A stretch of 8,435 bases of DNA from Cellvibrionaceae bacterium. Its GTDB lineage: Bacteria > Pseudomonadota > Gammaproteobacteria > Pseudomonadales > Cellvibrionaceae. Under the pieces are notes generated by a model. That model was not told the origin of the DNA and ran no database searches. It worked only from the letters and a program-made list of their open reading frames with translations. Shown piece after piece: positions 7,701-8,435 of this stretch. The translations under genes were made by a program, and so were the position numbers. How positions within the stretch are numbered: the stretch's first letter is position 1; every line of letters starts with the position of its first letter. The stretch lies in the NCBI GenBank assembly GCA_025800435.1, contig JAOXRV010000458.1, forward strand, positions 1-8,435, written 5' to 3'.

Positions 7701-8185
7701 ATGACTTGAATTTCCTCCAGTACGGGGGCTTGGTTTTCACTGCGCCAGGCCTCTTGTGCGCGGCTCGGTTCACTCTCTTGTGCCTGCCCTGTTCCGCCGA
7801 GAACCAGGCTTAGCAAGCCCACGATTCCCGCCAGTGGTTTTTGTTTAAACTGCATGCTGTTTTCCTCAAGCTTCGCCTGTCGCACGGCGACAACCGTTAA
7901 AATATTGCCTTTGCCAAGTACCGCTCGGTAAGTGCTGTCGCCCAGCATTTGGGTGATCGCCTCAATGGCGCTCATGCGGCCGACAACAGCTTGGCTGCGC
8001 AGCTCTCGCATTTGCGCAACCGGGTAGATCAGTGCTTGTTGGGTTTGTTGGGCGAACAATTGCAGTTGCTCGCTGGCGATTCCAGCGGCTATATCAAAAT
8101 CAAATTTTTTGTCTGCCTCGGCACTGGCGCTGCTAATCACAGCGTTGAAAGCCAGGGCAATTAAAAAACATTGAGTTTTGAACAT
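4793..8185 (-). CDS. TonB-dependent outer-membrane receptor fused to an N-terminal STN domain
   Basis: Outer-membrane active transporter of unknown substrate; the 1130-residue frame is unusually composed. Residues 1-22 are a Sec signal peptide (cleavage after ASA). Residues about 27-101 are an STN signalling domain (DFDIAAGIASEQLQLFAQQT onward). Residues 111-135 form a second signal peptide (MQFKQKPL, a hydrophobic core, then GTGQA). A TonB-box-like EEIQVIG lies at 158-163. The plug spans about 165-300 (LLNGRRMV 240-247, MDGAAALYGADAVAGIIN 280-297). The barrel fills the rest, with GFRAPN (801-806), NQNLKPEDSRN (855-864), GVKNLFNEAPP (1092-1102) and a terminal Phe as expected for barrel assembly. 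Cys425/Cys434 and Cys827/Cys842 may form loop disulfides. The ATG at 8185 has no clear ribosome binding site. The internal ATG at 7855 does, and would give a normal 1020-residue receptor. A FecR-like gene lies upstream, so surface signalling through STN and FecR is likely. Confidence 0.93.
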   Translation of the reverse strand: MFKTQCFLIALAFNAVISSASAEADKKFDFDIAAGIASEQLQLFAQQTQQALIYPVAQMRELRSQAVVGRMSAIEAITQMLGDSTYRAVLGKGNILTVVAVRQAKLEENSMQFKQKPLAGIVGLLSLVLGGTGQAQESEPSRAQEAWRSENQAPVLEEIQVIGTHIEGVQITDTLPVSVLEKADIEAVGAIDAEEVLRAIAQIGSMEYNSNNSAGGVNQVRGDVASVNLRDIGTGNTLMLLNGRRMVLHPGFHNEGGVPVVSPNMNTIPAAGIDRLEVLMDGAAALYGADAVAGIINNVIRNDYQGSQLKLRYGAAQESSRDDISAAFAHGFEFNDGASHFSLFADASKRSSVEVYEMEQTASGDMRHLVADTIFADTTAFDNRSSHTAWGTFKAVGGPVYDLDGKRITDSSGGFHLQPTSNDGCLANISDSVCIDNGSSLSSRPVSSGGDRNLYYDYEGNRQLVPERQRYNVFTTLSHEFDSGLQWYNEASYYYAQTQRKMEHPTVLSTARMIIPKQNYYNPFGALTLADGSPNPNRLDNVDIPDEGLDLVLYKYRLIDAGRRESEITNKSYRLVSGLRGDWGNWKFDTGVLYSKASSDDLTFGGVSSTLLQQALARNTPDAYNPFNGAGDSILIDKTPNPAAVIADIQTTVSKYGETELALADFKLSRDDLLSLPAGDVGLALGIEARHEAFVDDRGPHLDGSAPFVDLVSGVVSQSDALGNSPTNDSDGSRRVYSAFAETVLPLVSPDMNIPLVNELQLQLAGRYEAFSDVDNVFKPRAALSWSLTPGFTLRALYSEGFRAPNLVQVNDTGLSRINSVVDYYRCQAMVIKGIVSSDSKCGSTRIERVSEGNQNLKPEDSRNTSIGFVFAPDYLPGLTVTLDHWKIEQENLVGLFGNSNHSQLDLFMRNSGSSNQSVVRAPISEEDIALFDGSGLAPVGEIVRIYDPYANLQKRTIAGEDLAIQYEFETDRLGLFKLRFNAAHLSEFEQKVGSEGQVLLDNGVSVSGLGDLIERNGRPKWRYNAKAHWRQGPWGLSLYGRYVGSFNDIGAKVKVDDETVYWRIKPHFTLSAAASYQFKGGSFDGSKLRLGVKNLFNEAPPIADERYGFFHRYHSITGRYWYLDISHKF
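7853..7867 (-). promoter_or_regulatory. Internal start and strong ribosome binding site within the receptor frame
   Basis: On the minus strand GAGGA (7863-7867) lies seven bases before ATG (7853-7855), which is codon 111 of the long frame. The next 25 residues look like a complete signal peptide: Lys residues, a Leu/Val/Gly core, and a GQA cleavage site. This is what the start of an independent receptor gene would look like. It may still be used, giving a receptor without STN, or be a remnant of a former gene boundary. Confidence 0.7.
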
Positions 8186-8283
8186 AGGCTTAGGTAATGG
8201 GCCAGCGCTACATGTCGCGCCCAGCGTTGAGACAGGTGGCAGGGCAATATCTGCTATTTTTGCTTGGGATTGTCATAAATATT

Positions 8284-8435
8284 TCACCGGGGCTCGGCCT
8301 GTGGTGTGCCGGCCCCTTGAAAATCTGCGCCTTTGCGCAGCAGTAATACATCGTCGGCCAGGGCTTCTATCTCAAGCCCAAAACTGAGGCTCAAGGCTTC
8401 GATAATGGCCTCGGTCTTCTGGGCCTCAAAATAAC
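8284..8435 (-). CDS. FecR-like anti-sigma regulator, C-terminal fragment
   Basis: Only the last 49 codons are in view (stop TGA at 8284-8286); the 5' part lies beyond the right edge. The fragment starts YFEAQKTEAIIEALSLSFGL and continues into ALADDVLLLRK before a short polar end. The pattern of F, then a helix with bulky residues, then GLxIE...D-x-V/L-LLL matches the C-terminal STN-like domain of FecR periplasmic sensor proteins, which contacts the STN domain of a receptor. The call rests on this short stretch plus its position 98 bases upstream of an STN-bearing TonB receptor on the same strand. FecR works with an ECF sigma factor (FecI type), usually encoded just upstream, so one may lie to the right. 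It could be another protein with an STN-like end. Confidence 0.65.
   Translation of the reverse strand, partial: YFEAQKTEAIIEALSLSFGLEIEALADDVLLLRKGADFQGAGTPQAEPR

Noticed and set aside
4793..8185. Receptor as a histidine or urocanate uptake system linked to hut
   Set aside because: It is on the opposite strand from hutI-hutG, separated by another gene and terminators, has no HutC-like site seen upstream, and is tied to a FecR-like gene instead.
8186..8283. Possible FecI-type or sigma-70 promoter before the receptor
   Set aside because: Only loose matches (ATGACA, AGATAT) are present, and no clear ECF -35/-10 pair could be seen.

Overview
The window looks like chromosomal DNA of a gammaproteobacterium. 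Composition is moderately GC-rich and the genes are tightly packed. The left half is a canonical histidine-utilisation (hut) locus. The right half is a FecR / TonB-dependent-receptor unit of the kind common in marine and soil Gammaproteobacteria (Cellvibrio-like lineages are my guess, by inference only). I see no mobile element, CRISPR array, tRNA or rRNA.

Left half (1-4386). Two divergent hut transcription units meet in a 117-base control region (2052-2168). Leftwards run hutC (GntR-family repressor) and hutU (urocanase, cut by the window's left edge), joined by an ATGA stop/start overlap. Rightwards run hutI (imidazolonepropionase) and hutG (arginase-type formimidoylglutamase), only 16 bases apart. 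Together HutU, HutI and HutG turn urocanate into imidazolone propionate, then formiminoglutamate, then glutamate plus formamide. Histidase (hutH) is not in view and most likely lies beyond the left edge. The control region holds a 26-base imperfect palindrome with a perfect TGTATATACA core, a likely HutC operator for both arms.

Middle (4377-4771). A hairpin followed by a T-rich tract closes the hutI-hutG unit. That tract is also the antisense strand of the acidic tail of a small convergent lipoprotein gene (4397-4609, minus). A second, clean intrinsic terminator (4748-4771, minus) ends the receptor gene.

Right half (4793-8435, minus strand). The 3' end of a FecR-like anti-sigma regulator gene is followed by one 1130-codon reading frame: signal peptide, STN signalling domain, a second signal peptide, then plug and beta-barrel of a TonB-dependent receptor. 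The second signal peptide begins at a Met with a good ribosome binding site, whereas the first ATG has none. This looks like two formerly separate genes (STN protein and receptor) joined in frame, and it is the most unusual thing in the window. The transported substrate cannot be told from the sequence.

Overall this is mostly well-known biology. The points worth following up are the STN/receptor fusion, the tandem HutC operator, a Cys at a usual metal-ligand position in HutG, and the terminator that shares bases with a protein tail.
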